Shown: positions 1 to 5,974 of the stretch, piece after piece | Position numbering within the stretch: the first letter of the stretch is position 1 | Layout of the letters: each line of letters opens with the position of its first letter | Source: Fibrobacter sp. | GTDB taxonomy: Bacteria; Fibrobacterota; Fibrobacteria; Fibrobacterales; Fibrobacteraceae | Reading direction: 5' to 3' | NCBI GenBank assembly: GCA_012841225.1 | Contig: DUVD01000300.1 | Coordinates: 1-5,974 of the forward strand | DNA: 5,974 bases | Made by a program: the position numbers and the translations under genes | Notes under the pieces: generated by a model | Databases searched by the model: none | The model's input: the letters and a program-made list of their open reading frames with translations, nothing else | Told to the model about the DNA's origin: nothing

Positions 1-71
1 AAAGACCAAGGCAACTTAAATTTGAAATGCGTCTCAGCATAAGCTGGAGGTGCTAAAGAGAGCAGGCTCAT
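1..71 (-). CDS. 5' end of an unidentified gene, probably exported protein (partial)
   Basis: Only the first 23 codons lie in the window; the gene runs off the left edge. The start is the ATG at 71-69, which overlaps the stop codon of the preceding barrel gene in a 4-nt ATGA arrangement. It is preceded by an AAGGA ribosome-binding-like sequence, and an in-frame TAA at 80-78 rules out a longer start in this frame. The visible peptide begins MSLLSLAPPAYAETHFKF and continues KLPWS. The AYA-E step resembles a signal peptidase I site, but the part before it is short and has no basic N-terminus, so export is only suggested. The family cannot be identified from so little sequence. The close coupling to the barrel gene and bamD suggests an envelope role. 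A second ATG at 40-38 in another frame was considered less likely because it lacks a ribosome-binding sequence. Confidence 0.55.
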   Translation of the reverse strand, partial: MSLLSLAPPAYAETHFKFKLPWS

Positions 72-871
72 GATTCCTTAAAGGAAAGGGCTCCCCAAGA
101 AAAACGAATTTGTAATTGAAGCCCACCCAAATCCCATTTTGCTTTTTCAATAGAGGCGTCAGGTACAATTTCAGAAAAGGGCTCTTTAGAAGTCACCGAA
201 ATCGATGTTAAACCAAGATCGCCATAAATACGAATGGACTTCCAAGAGGCGATTAAGTAACCAAGGCTCAATCCAAAGCCGTCGCCCAACCAAGATTTTT
301 CGGCTTCAATTTTACCCCAAGAGGAATAAATTTCGGTGCCTGGAAGCATCCAGTACCAACGGAAGGCAATACTAAAAAGAGACTCTGTCGACAAAGTCAT
401 AAAATTAGACGGGATAGTTAGGCGGTATTCAAGAAACAAAGGCACTGCTTGTAGTGCATAATAATAGTTGTAGTTTTTATTTACCCTATCGGTTAAGATC
501 ACGGATTCTTTGTTATAAATAAAACCGATGCCCGTGCTGATAAAGTGGTTTTTATAGTGCTGAAACTGAACACCTGCGGCGATTGGGAATGTGAAATTTA
601 CCTTTTGAAAATCCTGTTTGGCCACGGCGAGGGTCTCTGCTTTTGTTACCGCGTTAGCCAATAGGTCTGTATAAATAGAATCAATCGCTGTTTGGAATTT
701 TTCGCGTTTGTCAAATCCTAAAAATGAAATGCCCGGTTGCACAAAAAAAGATAGTCTTGAGTTATCTGTTAAATCAGCATTTGTTTCTGTTGAAAGAAGT
801 GCCTCGGCAAAAGTAGAAGACGCTGTAAAGAGTAACAGTATTAAGAAAAAATAATTTTTTCTTTGGTACAT
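68..871 (-). CDS. Putative outer-membrane beta-barrel protein
   Basis: A 267-residue protein of no recognised named family. Residues 1-22 form a typical signal peptide: basic start (R4, K5), a hydrophobic core at 7-17 (YFFLILLLFTA), and a likely cut after TFA (A22) or A24. The mature part has no cysteine. It contains several stretches of alternating hydrophobic and polar residues, rich in Tyr, Phe and Trp and separated by short turns, for example about 39-52, 91-105, 109-119, 136-150, 166-176, 196-208, 212-225 and 248-259. This is the pattern of an 8- to 10-strand outer-membrane barrel. The last strand (LQLQIRFSW, 251-259) ends in an aromatic residue but is followed by eight more residues, so the C-terminal beta-signal is not at the very end. 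A helical-looking, charged insert (about 55-89) separates the first two strands. The ATG overlaps the bamD stop by one base (TGATG) and has no good ribosome-binding sequence nearby, so translation probably depends on reinitiation after bamD. The function is unknown; the barrel fold is inferred from pattern, not homology. Confidence 0.75.
   Translation of the reverse strand: MYQRKNYFFLILLLFTASSTFAEALLSTETNADLTDNSRLSFFVQPGISFLGFDKREKFQTAIDSIYTDLLANAVTKAETLAVAKQDFQKVNFTFPIAAGVQFQHYKNHFISTGIGFIYNKESVILTDRVNKNYNYYYALQAVPLFLEYRLTIPSNFMTLSTESLFSIAFRWYWMLPGTEIYSSWGKIEAEKSWLGDGFGLSLGYLIASWKSIRIYGDLGLTSISVTSKEPFSEIVPDASIEKAKWDLGGLQLQIRFSWGALSFKES
75..79 (-). promoter_or_regulatory. Ribosome-binding site of the partial left-edge gene
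   Basis: The minus strand reads AAGGA three bases before the ATG at 71, inside the last codons of the barrel gene. The spacing is shorter than ideal, but the match and the ATGA overlap together support the ATG at 71 as the start of the next gene. Confidence 0.45.
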
Positions 872-1734
872 CAGTTAAATTCTTTTGCCTCAATTTTTTT
901 GACTCTTTTTTGAGCCAAGTCTTTTTTCAATTGCTTTTCAAAGCGCACTTCTGCCTTAGCGATATGTTTTTGAAGAGATGCAATTTCTTTCTCTTTTTTT
1001 TCACCCTCAATAGAAGGATCGGCCTTTGCTTCTTTTAAATAATACAGAGCTAAATCAAATTGATCTAAATCCGAATAGCTACGAGCCATTAAGAGGTATG
1101 CCTGAAATCGTCTTTTACTTTGAGGAAAGTCAGTTAAAAAATCTTTAAGGTAAATAACCACTGCTTTTGGTTTTTCGAGTTTATAATACAGGTTTGCCGT
1201 TTGAAATTCTTTTTCAGCAAGTCGGTCGACCAATAAATTGTAATAATACGAAACGGAGTCTTTTAATGGAGACTCTGGGTAGTTTGATATAAAACGCTCG
1301 AAATCTTTCATGGCGATGGCGGTTTGAGACTCGTCTCTGGCAATATGAAATTCCATGCGGAAAGAGGAAACTGCTTTTCTAAACTCTGCGGTTTCAATAA
1401 AAGGAGAACCAGGGAAATTTAAAATGAAACTGCCGTATTCGCCACGCGCTTCGATCCATTCTTTTAAGTGAAAATGGCTTTCGGCAAGTATAAATTGAGC
1501 TTGCTCCATATAACCAGTGCCAGGGCAAACGGTAAGCATTTCTTCTGCTTTGGTTTTAACTTTGCCATATTCCTGTTTTTTGAACATCTCTTCAACTTGA
1601 GAATGTCGTTTTTGACACATAGCGAGGCGATCTGCGTCAGCATTGCGTTCTTTTGATGTGTTTGCACAACCTATTATAAGCAATGAGGCTACAGCGACGG
1701 CGGTAATAAATGTATTCTTTATGTATAATTGCAT
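871..1734 (-). CDS. bamD: Outer-membrane assembly lipoprotein BamD
   Basis: A 287-residue lipoprotein of the Bam complex, which folds and inserts beta-barrel proteins into the outer membrane; BamD links BamA to substrates and other Bam lipoproteins. The start at 1734 gives a compact lipoprotein signal: MQLYIKN, a hydrophobic core, and the lipobox LIIGC with the lipidated Cys at 23. Ala at +2 does not signal inner-membrane retention. The reading frame is open further upstream to 1833, but that would bury the signal and run into lptF. TPR helices follow. Family hallmarks are visible: the A..Y..FI.NFP repeat near 95-110, RDESQTAIAMKDFERFISNYPES (split around 133-155), then RLAEKEFQTANLYYKLEKPKAV and YLKDFLTDFPQS (about 171-206). 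It is somewhat longer than the roughly 245 residues usual for the family because of a highly charged Lys/Glu-rich helix after about 240. C40 and C70 are extra cysteines. The ribosome-binding sequence is weak (AAAGAA). It is the first gene of a leftward unit. Confidence 0.88.
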   Translation of the reverse strand: MQLYIKNTFITAVAVASLLIIGCANTSKERNADADRLAMCQKRHSQVEEMFKKQEYGKVKTKAEEMLTVCPGTGYMEQAQFILAESHFHLKEWIEARGEYGSFILNFPGSPFIETAEFRKAVSSFRMEFHIARDESQTAIAMKDFERFISNYPESPLKDSVSYYYNLLVDRLAEKEFQTANLYYKLEKPKAVVIYLKDFLTDFPQSKRRFQAYLLMARSYSDLDQFDLALYYLKEAKADPSIEGEKKEKEIASLQKHIAKAEVRFEKQLKKDLAQKRVKKIEAKEFN

Positions 1735-1756
1735 TGAATTTTCTTTGTAGAATTCA
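1735..1756. repeat. Short inverted repeat TGAATT-N10-AATTCA
   Basis: A perfect 6-bp dyad (TGAATT at 1735-1740, AATTCA at 1751-1756) with a 10-bp spacer sits just upstream of the bamD ATG and abuts the candidate lptF -10 box. The geometry would suit an operator for a dimeric regulator spanning both promoters. In AT-rich DNA such a short dyad can easily occur by chance. Confidence 0.25.
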
Positions 1757-1800
1757 TAATTTCGTAGCCTTAAAGTAGAAAAATAGAGTAAAAAGAACAA
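1735..1800. promoter_or_regulatory. Divergent intergenic region between bamD and lptF
   Basis: This 66-bp AT-rich spacer is the only noncoding stretch of note and must hold the promoters for both directions unless they lie inside the coding regions. For the rightward lptF unit the best -10-like box is CATAAT at 1755-1760, with TTGAAT at 1734-1739 upstream, but the 15-bp spacing is short. For the leftward bamD unit no convincing pair of boxes was seen; TATGAA on the minus strand is the best -10-like word. Neither start codon has a strong Shine-Dalgarno sequence here (AAAGAA before bamD, AAAAGAAC before lptF), unlike the downstream genes of both units. The role is inferred from gene orientation. 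Confidence 0.5.
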
Positions 1801-3201
1801 ATGATTTTGGTCCGGTATGTACTTAAAGAACATATAGCGCCCTTTATGGCCGCTCTTTTTGTGATTACCTTCCTTTTTGTCGTCGATTTTTTAGTCAATA
1901 TCTTAGACAGCGTTTTATCTAAGGGCCTTCCTATGGGCACGGTCCTTGAAATTTTCATTTTGAACTTGGCTTGGATGTTGTCTCTTTCGATTCCGATGGC
2001 GGTGCTTGTTGCCTGTCTTATGGCCTTTGGTCGTTTGTCTGGAGACCAAGAAATAACAGCCATGAAGGCAGCTGGAGTTGCTCCATTATCTTTAATGCGT
2101 CCAGTGTTACTCGTAGCCACTTTACTTTCACTGCTTCTAATCTTTTTTAACAATTGGATTTTACCCGAAGCCAATCACCGTTCGGTTGAACTCATGAGCG
2201 CTGTGTCCAGAAAGCAGCCGCACGCTTTTATCGATGCTGGTACTTTGATCACTCAATTTCCCGATGTGCAAATATGGATTAACCACATAGATCCTGCATC
2301 TGGTATGCTTTATGGCGTTCAGGTATTTGAGTTACAGAGCAAAGGGAGCCCTCGCATTGTTTATGCCGACAGTGCAAGCATGGAATATATTGATAACGGC
2401 GCCACGCTTATGTTTCGCTTGTGGAGTGGTGAAAATCATATTCTTGACGCAGACAGCCCTGGCAAATACTTTCGCATTAGATTTTCTTCACAAGATTTTG
2501 CTATGAAGAATGTGGATGATCGCCTAAAGCGGCGCGACCGTAACTACCGAAGTGACCGTGAAATGCCCATTGAAATGATGTTAGAAGTGGTTAAAGTCGC
2601 ACGTGAAACTCAGAAAACTCAATTTAGCGAGTATCACAAAAGTTTATTTGCTCAAATGAAAGAGCTAAACGTAGCATTGCTAAGCGATTCGATTGTGCCT
2701 AAAGACGTTCCCCTTCAGGCAAAAGAAGACTCCGTTAGATTTGAACGCGCCCTTCAAAGAATGAAAGTGCAAGAGCGCAGCCAACTGCGTGTTGTAGAAC
2801 GGGCCTATAAAAGACTTGATGGAGAGAAAAAAAGAGAAGCACAGTACTTAGTCGAAATTCACAAAAAAATTAGCACTTCTGTCGCCTGTCTTATTTTTGT
2901 TCTAATCGGCGCTCCTCTTGGCATTATGGCAAGAAGGGGAGGTATTGGTACCGGTATTATCTATAGCCTTGCGTTTTTTGTAATCTATTGGGTGAGCCTC
3001 ATGGGCGGTGAAAACTTTGCGGATCGCTTGATGGTTTCCCCAGCACTAGCGATGTGGTTTCCAAACATCCTCATAGGTATTTTTGGCATTATCCTCACCA
3101 CTCAAATGACTTTAGATCGTTATTCCGGCAATGTGGGTTTGTTTCGCGGTGTCCGCCAATTTATAAAGAAGCTTTCTCGCTTCAATAAAAAGGTAGGTTA
3201 A
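1801..3201 (+). CDS. lptF: LPS export system permease LptF (YjgP/YjgQ family), extended form
   Basis: An inner-membrane subunit of the LptB2FG ABC transporter, which extracts lipopolysaccharide from the inner membrane and passes it to LptC/LptA using LptB ATP hydrolysis. Six membrane segments are visible: about 11-34, 50-77, 97-120, 356-377, 384-402 and 413-433. The cytoplasmic loop GDQEITAMKAAGV (81-93) after TM2 is the family's LptB-coupling region. Residues about 125-240 form the periplasmic beta-jellyroll-type domain. The second family block, EIHKKISTSVACLIF then LIGAPLGI (352-375), precedes TM5. At 466 residues it is about 100 longer than the roughly 360 usual in E. coli LptF. The excess lies at about 262-350, a charged, helix-prone stretch between the jellyroll and TM4. 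A basic tail (about 450-464) follows TM6. The ATG at 1801 gives the usual short N-terminus (MILVRYVLKEHIAPF). It starts a unit with lptG. The F-versus-G label rests on gene order and the EITAMKAAG motif. Confidence 0.9.
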   Translation: MILVRYVLKEHIAPFMAALFVITFLFVVDFLVNILDSVLSKGLPMGTVLEIFILNLAWMLSLSIPMAVLVACLMAFGRLSGDQEITAMKAAGVAPLSLMRPVLLVATLLSLLLIFFNNWILPEANHRSVELMSAVSRKQPHAFIDAGTLITQFPDVQIWINHIDPASGMLYGVQVFELQSKGSPRIVYADSASMEYIDNGATLMFRLWSGENHILDADSPGKYFRIRFSSQDFAMKNVDDRLKRRDRNYRSDREMPIEMMLEVVKVARETQKTQFSEYHKSLFAQMKELNVALLSDSIVPKDVPLQAKEDSVRFERALQRMKVQERSQLRVVERAYKRLDGEKKREAQYLVEIHKKISTSVACLIFVLIGAPLGIMARRGGIGTGIIYSLAFFVIYWVSLMGGENFADRLMVSPALAMWFPNILIGIFGIILTTQMTLDRYSGNVGLFRGVRQFIKKLSRFNKKVG

Positions 3202-3204
3202 CCC

Positions 3205-4299
3205 ATGAAATTTTCGCGCTACCTTGTATTTAATTTTATAAAGATGCTGCTCCTTTTATTGGTGTCGTTAATCGTGATTTTTGTTGTCATCGATTTTATG
3301 GGTAATATTCGCCACTGGCTTAGCCGCGAGATGAAAGACGTCTTAGATTATTACTGGAACTACCTGCCTTATATTGTCTATTTAGTGTTGCCCGTCGCCC
3401 TTTTAATCTCGGTGATTGTATCTATTGGGGGAATGGCTCGTCATTTAGAAATGACGGCGATACAGTCCTCTGGTAGAAGCCCTTTAGTTACGCTTATGCC
3501 CGTCTTTTTTGTCACGCTTTTATTAACTGCAGGTTCTTGGTGGTTAAGTGAAAAAATCCTTCCAGACGCTAACCATCACCGATTGGAAATCATGCAATCC
3601 TCTTCGCCCCAAAAAAAGAACGAACGCGTAAAGCATAGGGTGGATTTTGTTTTTATAGATAGTGAGCGAGTGAGTTGGTTTTTAAAATACTACTCGGCGG
3701 CGTCAAAAAGTGGCCGTGATGTGTTGATTTTAATTCGAGAAAACGGCGATATAATAGAACGCTACGATGCTCGAGCCATTAATTGGGAAACGCCTGAAGA
3801 TAGAGAGCCTTACTGGGCGTTACAAAAAGGATACCACCGTAAATTTTTAGAAGATGGCTCTATTGCCGTGCGTCGCTTTGAAAACGAAATATTAGGGCGA
3901 AAAATCAGAACCCTTCCTGAGGATTTAATCAACGAGCGCCAGACCGGTGACGAAATGGACTCTAAAATGATCCGTCACCGCATCGAAGTCCTAAAACGCT
4001 CCGGAGAAGAGACTAAGGCATTAGAAACCGCTTATTACTTTAAATACGCTGGGCCTTGGATGAATTTCATAATTGTTTTAATTGGCGCCTCCCTTTGTCA
4101 TCGATTTAGCCGCTCAGGAGGGCTATCTCAGAAATTCGGTGTTGGCGTTTTGATTGTCTTTATTTATTATATAATAATACGAGTGGGCTTAAAAATTGGT
4201 GAAAATGGCGCGTTGTCTCCTATTTTAAGTGCTTGGATTGGCCATATTATTTTTGGACTTGTGGCTGTGATCATGCTTCACAGGTCATTTCGTTTGTAA
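3205..4299 (+). CDS. lptG: LPS export system permease LptG (YjgP/YjgQ family)
   Basis: The second membrane subunit of the LptB2FG lipopolysaccharide exporter, forming a lateral gate with LptF. At 364 residues it has the family's normal length. Membrane segments lie at about 8-33, 54-77, 96-118, 282-299, 311-327 and 338-357. The loop HLEMTAIQSSGRSP (80-93) is the LptB-coupling region, and WWLSEKILPDANH (112-124) is the conserved end of TM3 leading to the periplasm. Residues about 125-245 form the periplasmic jellyroll-type domain, including DFVFIDSERVSWFLKYY (147-163), and the segment before TM4 is short, unlike that of its LptF partner. Only three bases separate it from the lptF stop, and a GTAGGT ribosome-binding-like sequence overlaps the end of lptF, so the two are almost certainly co-transcribed. 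LptB is not in the window and must be encoded elsewhere or further along. The F and G names could be swapped, but the family is clear. Confidence 0.88.
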   Translation: MKFSRYLVFNFIKMLLLLLVSLIVIFVVIDFMGNIRHWLSREMKDVLDYYWNYLPYIVYLVLPVALLISVIVSIGGMARHLEMTAIQSSGRSPLVTLMPVFFVTLLLTAGSWWLSEKILPDANHHRLEIMQSSSPQKKNERVKHRVDFVFIDSERVSWFLKYYSAASKSGRDVLILIRENGDIIERYDARAINWETPEDREPYWALQKGYHRKFLEDGSIAVRRFENEILGRKIRTLPEDLINERQTGDEMDSKMIRHRIEVLKRSGEETKALETAYYFKYAGPWMNFIIVLIGASLCHRFSRSGGLSQKFGVGVLIVFIYYIIIRVGLKIGENGALSPILSAWIGHIIFGLVAVIMLHRSFRL

Positions 4300-4301
4300 T
4301 C

Positions 4302-4305
4302 GGAG
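4302..4305 (+). promoter_or_regulatory. Ribosome-binding site of the diguanylate cyclase gene
   Basis: GGAG lies five bases before the ATG at 4311 and directly after the lptG stop. It fixes the start codon and is the best-matched ribosome-binding sequence on the plus strand in this window. Confidence 0.6.
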
Positions 4306-4310
4306 TTTAA

Positions 4311-5974
4311 ATGTCAGATATTCTTTACGTTATTTCCGGTTTATTATTGGGCCTTGCCTTTCAAGGGGGCATTTGGCTATTCTTAATTCCATTTGCCGTT
4401 ATTTCGGCGGTTCTCGGCTGGCTCAATCGACCTAGATTACCCGATTCAGCGACAGCCATGATGAACAAAGTCTCCTCTAATTCGACAACCGATGCGACTT
4501 CTATTGGCGGTATTTTTAGAAAAGTGCCACCCACATCCGAGCACCCAGACCTTCGCACCGTATTTAACACACGCGAAACCGATTTTAGTGAACCCACTTC
4601 AAAACTTAAAATAGATCAAATATGGTCCAAAGCAGACAGCGAATTAGACCAGTCCATTAACTACCTTTTAAAAGCCCTCAAAGTTATTTTGCCAAAAGTA
4701 CATACGTTCGCTGTTTTTTTTCTTCAAGGGAAAGAGGATTCTCTTGTACTCCGGACTTTTTTAAGCGATTCCGATCAAGTCATTCCTAGAACTCTTATCC
4801 CCGCAAATAGCGGCTTGTTGAGTCAACTTTTAGACCCAGGTATGCAGCGTTTATTAGAGGGTGATCTTTCCGGGAGCAAAGGCCTTTATTACCAGAGCGG
4901 TGCTATTCCCATTAAATCGCTGGTGGGAGTCCCTATTTACGATAAAGACAAAAACTTACATGGTACTTTTATTGTAGACTCTCTTTTACCTAATGCCTTT
5001 GACGCCCTAACGGCTCAGGCTCTAGGGTCAATTGCCGACGTTCTTTTTACACTCAGTTTTAAAAGCTACGCTTCAGCAAAAAACTTTATTGAGCAGCAAC
5101 AGTTTAGCATTCTCTACCATTACCAAAAGAACTTTTTTCAAAACATGAATGTCAAAGACATTTACAAAGAAATATTTGAGTACGTTAAAGGTAATATCCC
5201 TTACGATCGCATGATGATTCTCTCCTTAGAAAACCAAAAAGAGGGCACTGGCCGCGTCGTTTGTTGTGATGGCATCGATAGTGACTTGTTTATCAATCAA
5301 GAATTTAGCCTTTCGGATAAAGGGGTGGTGGTTTTGGCTCTTTTACGGAATCGAGTCGTAGAGCGTAATTTCACTTTAAACTATTCGGATTATATCTCTC
5401 GCCTTAATGAACGGGAAAAGAAAAATTTTGACTTAAAATACCTCTTTGCCATGCCCGTCGCTATAGAGAGCCGAGCAGAAACCGCCGATTTAGCAATTAG
5501 CCTAGAAAGTCGTATTCCAGATCGCTATTCTCAGCACGAAAAAGAACTTTTAAAGGCCGTTGCTGGTGTCGCGGGCTTTGCTTACGACCGAGCCCGGGCT
5601 TTTGAAAAAGGAAAGGACTTAGCCACAAAAGATGGCCTCACTGGTCTTATAAATCATCGCACCTTGCACGAGCAATTGCGCACCGAAAAGCTCCGCGCAG
5701 AGCGACAAAAAATTAACATCGGCCTTATGATGATGGACATAGATCATTTTAAAAGTGTTAACGACAATCATGGGCATCCCGCTGGAGACGAAGTCATTAA
5801 AGGCATTGCAAGCGCCATACGAGACGAAATCCGCTCCGAAATAGATATAGTCGCCCGTTATGGTGGTGAAGAGTTTGTGGCCGCCTTAATCGACACCACG
5901 CCAGAGGGCCTAAAGGACACCGCCGAACGGATTCGTCGAGCCATTGAAAGCAAATCTTTTGACATAAATCGAGC
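4311..5974 (+). CDS. Membrane-anchored tandem-GAF diguanylate cyclase (GGEEF; 3' truncated by window edge)
   Basis: The reading frame is open for 554 codons to the window end, where roughly the last third of the GGDEF domain is missing. Residues 4-37 are hydrophobic and could form one long or two short membrane helices. A low-complexity polar linker (about 41-105) follows. Two GAF-like domains are inferred at about 112-250 (includes SLVGVPIYDKDKNLHGTFIVD, split around 203-223) and 280-428 (includes YDRMMILSLE and LFAMPVAIES), then a helical linker into the GGDEF domain from about 437. The catalytic features are present: DGLTGLINHR (441-450), MDIDHFKSVND with metal-binding D476 and guanine-contacting N484 and D493, and the active-site signature RYGGEEF (516-522). 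It should therefore make c-di-GMP from two GTP. The inhibitory RxxD site is altered (RSEID, 508-512). The ATG has a GGAG ribosome-binding sequence at 4302-4305, and the 11-nt gap from lptG suggests the same operon. The GAF ligands are unknown. A C-terminal EAL or other domain beyond the edge cannot be excluded. Confidence 0.9.
   Translation, partial: MSDILYVISGLLLGLAFQGGIWLFLIPFAVISAVLGWLNRPRLPDSATAMMNKVSSNSTTDATSIGGIFRKVPPTSEHPDLRTVFNTRETDFSEPTSKLKIDQIWSKADSELDQSINYLLKALKVILPKVHTFAVFFLQGKEDSLVLRTFLSDSDQVIPRTLIPANSGLLSQLLDPGMQRLLEGDLSGSKGLYYQSGAIPIKSLVGVPIYDKDKNLHGTFIVDSLLPNAFDALTAQALGSIADVLFTLSFKSYASAKNFIEQQQFSILYHYQKNFFQNMNVKDIYKEIFEYVKGNIPYDRMMILSLENQKEGTGRVVCCDGIDSDLFINQEFSLSDKGVVVLALLRNRVVERNFTLNYSDYISRLNEREKKNFDLKYLFAMPVAIESRAETADLAISLESRIPDRYSQHEKELLKAVAGVAGFAYDRARAFEKGKDLATKDGLTGLINHRTLHEQLRTEKLRAERQKINIGLMMMDIDHFKSVNDNHGHPAGDEVIKGIASAIRDEIRSEIDIVARYGGEEFVAALIDTTPEGLKDTAERIRRAIESKSFDINR

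Noticed and set aside
840..900. A/T-rich runs near the bamD-barrel junction as a terminator
   Set aside because: The runs encode Lys- and Phe-rich ends of the two proteins, and no GC-rich stem precedes a T-run in either direction.
1464..1667. Open frames on both strands inside bamD (1464-1667 minus, 1468-1656 plus)
   Set aside because: Both lie wholly within bamD in other frames, and their Lys-rich or Phe-rich products show no recognisable domain.
1735..1833. Longer N-terminus for bamD from an ATG at 1833
   Set aside because: It would place 33 residues ahead of a textbook lipoprotein signal and overlap the lptF start on the other strand; the ATG at 1734 gives the expected signal length.
1770..2174. 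Minus-strand open frame across the lptF start
   Set aside because: It is antisense to the clear lptF N-terminal membrane region; its Lys/Thr/Ile-rich product looks like a reverse-strand shadow.
2312..2506. Plus-strand open frame inside lptF
   Set aside because: It is embedded out of frame in the lptF periplasmic domain, with no convincing ribosome-binding sequence or domain.
4300..4310. Possible terminator or promoter between lptG and the cyclase gene
   Set aside because: The gap is only 11 bases, holds just the GGAG ribosome-binding sequence and has no stem-loop or T-run.
4361..4597. Minus-strand open frame within the cyclase N-terminus
   Set aside because: It is antisense to an intact, well-started cyclase frame and has no recognisable protein features.

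Overview
The window comes from a diderm (Gram-negative-type) bacterium. It carries genes for two outer-membrane assembly pathways: BamD, for beta-barrel insertion, and LptF/LptG, for lipopolysaccharide export. The DNA is moderately AT-rich and almost wholly coding, with no sign of mobile DNA, RNA genes or CRISPR. I cannot assign a phylum with confidence. The long LptF, the adjacent lptF-lptG pair and the unassigned beta-barrel gene behind bamD would fit a deep-branching lineage such as the FCB group (Fibrobacterota-like), but this is only a guess.

Layout. Two transcription units diverge from a 66-bp spacer (1735-1800). Leftward (minus strand) run bamD (1734-871), a signal-peptide-bearing outer-membrane beta-barrel protein (871-68), and the first codons of a third gene (from 71 to beyond the left edge). 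These three are joined by a 1-nt TGATG overlap and a 4-nt ATGA overlap, which suggests an operon with translational coupling. Rightward (plus strand) run lptF (1801-3201), lptG (3205-4299, 3-nt gap) and a membrane-anchored tandem-GAF diguanylate cyclase (from 4311, 11-nt gap), which is cut off by the right edge inside its GGDEF domain.

How the genes fit together. BamD is a lipoprotein of the machine that folds outer-membrane barrels. The co-translated barrel protein may be a client or an envelope partner. LptF and LptG are the membrane-spanning pair of the LptB2FG transporter that pulls LPS out of the inner membrane. The cyclase at the end of the lpt unit suggests a possible link between envelope state and c-di-GMP signalling.

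Most unusual points: LptF carries about 100 extra residues, predicted helical, charged and periplasmic, while LptG is of normal size; the cyclase is GGEEF-active but its inhibitory RxxD site appears altered to RxxxD; and BamD has two cysteines placed so that they could staple its first TPR hairpin. I found no clearly new system. The genes are recognisable envelope-biogenesis families in a possibly uncommon arrangement.
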